A stretch of DNA of 64,000 nt, from positions 1,613,876-1,677,875 of the forward strand of contig CAJINV010000006.1 in the NCBI GenBank assembly GCA_905178155.1, in the 5' to 3' direction; not shown here. Positions within the stretch are counted from its first letter, which is position 1. The stretch is from Amoebophrya sp. A120 (lineage: Eukaryota; Sar; Dinophyceae; Syndiniales; Amoebophryaceae). Below are more model-generated notes on this DNA. The model was given only the letters and a program-made list of their open reading frames with translations. It had not been told where the DNA came from and did no database searches.

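Noticed and set aside
1-64000. CRISPR array, rRNA, tRNA or bacterial operon
   Set aside because: The many repeats are inverted-ended elements with unique flanks, not regularly spaced direct repeats. No RNA gene pattern or operon layout was recognised.

Overview
The window looks like a piece of a protist nuclear genome, most likely a parasitic syndinian dinoflagellate of the Amoebophrya type (inference, about 0.55). The reasons are very dense introns built from short inverted-repeat elements, almost no GT-AG boundaries, and a very large thrombospondin-repeat surface-type protein. No prokaryotic, rRNA, tRNA or CRISPR feature was found.

The whole 64 kb appears to be the inside of ONE plus-strand gene that runs off both ends. 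About 150 short elements, listed individually, cut it into exons of a few bases to 1 kb. By hand count they cover about 41 kb (65%). Removing each element together with one copy of its 5-bp flanking duplication leaves about 22 kb, roughly 7,300 codons, which I could read in one frame with no stop from end to end. The protein is a chain of thrombospondin type 1 (TSP1) modules, many introduced by a CPVDC-like motif. Mixed in are Pro/Thr/Ser linkers, EF-hand-like segments, PAN/apple-like and unassigned Cys-rich modules. It is probably secreted or on the cell surface (inference). No start codon, stop codon, promoter or poly(A) signal of this gene lies in the window.

The elements are introners: introns that look like non-autonomous DNA transposons. 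Nearly all start TAT and end ATA, have terminal inverted repeats, and are flanked by a 5-bp target duplication (exact in about 105 of 149 with both ends visible). Hand-sorted families, with copy number and typical 5' end: A (44) TATCAAATGTAAAAATGTCT; B (21) TATCCTGAGTAAAAACGTCC; C (23) TATCCTGTGCAAAAGTATCG or TATGAACTGCAAAAGTATCG; D (13) TATGGAAGCGTCAGGATTGA; E (10) TATGGCGTTCTCAACTGTTA; F (7) TATCACAAGAAAAAAGTGTT; G (12) TATCAAAAGGAAAAATCCCC; H (6) TATGAGAGTGCACAACTCCC; I (4) TATCGCAAGAAAAAACTGTT; J (5) TATGCAAGAAAAAACTGTGT; K (2) TATGCAATGTAAATTTCCTG; and singletons L, M, N. All share an internal module close to TTTGTNATGC and its complement.

Layout: 1-2547 N-terminal-side Cys segment and Pro/Thr linkers; 2.8-19 kb classical TSP1 modules, including a 991-nt exon at 8990-9980; 19-22 kb EF-hand, TSP1 and the first Cys-rich modules; 22.7-53 kb degenerate TSP1 modules alternating with Cys-rich and PAN-like modules; 54.1-56.4 kb one introner swollen by a 2-kb foreign inverted-repeat element; 56.4-64 kb EF-hand and TSP1 modules. 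Several introners carry secondary insertions: one introner lies inside another, and others hold a retroelement-like piece, a 143-bp palindrome and a fragment with canonical splice signals.

Coordinates of introners are those of the element itself (TAT to ATA). The inferred intron runs from one base before the element to four bases after it (see findings). Segments between elements are given as CDS entries with their exons listed.
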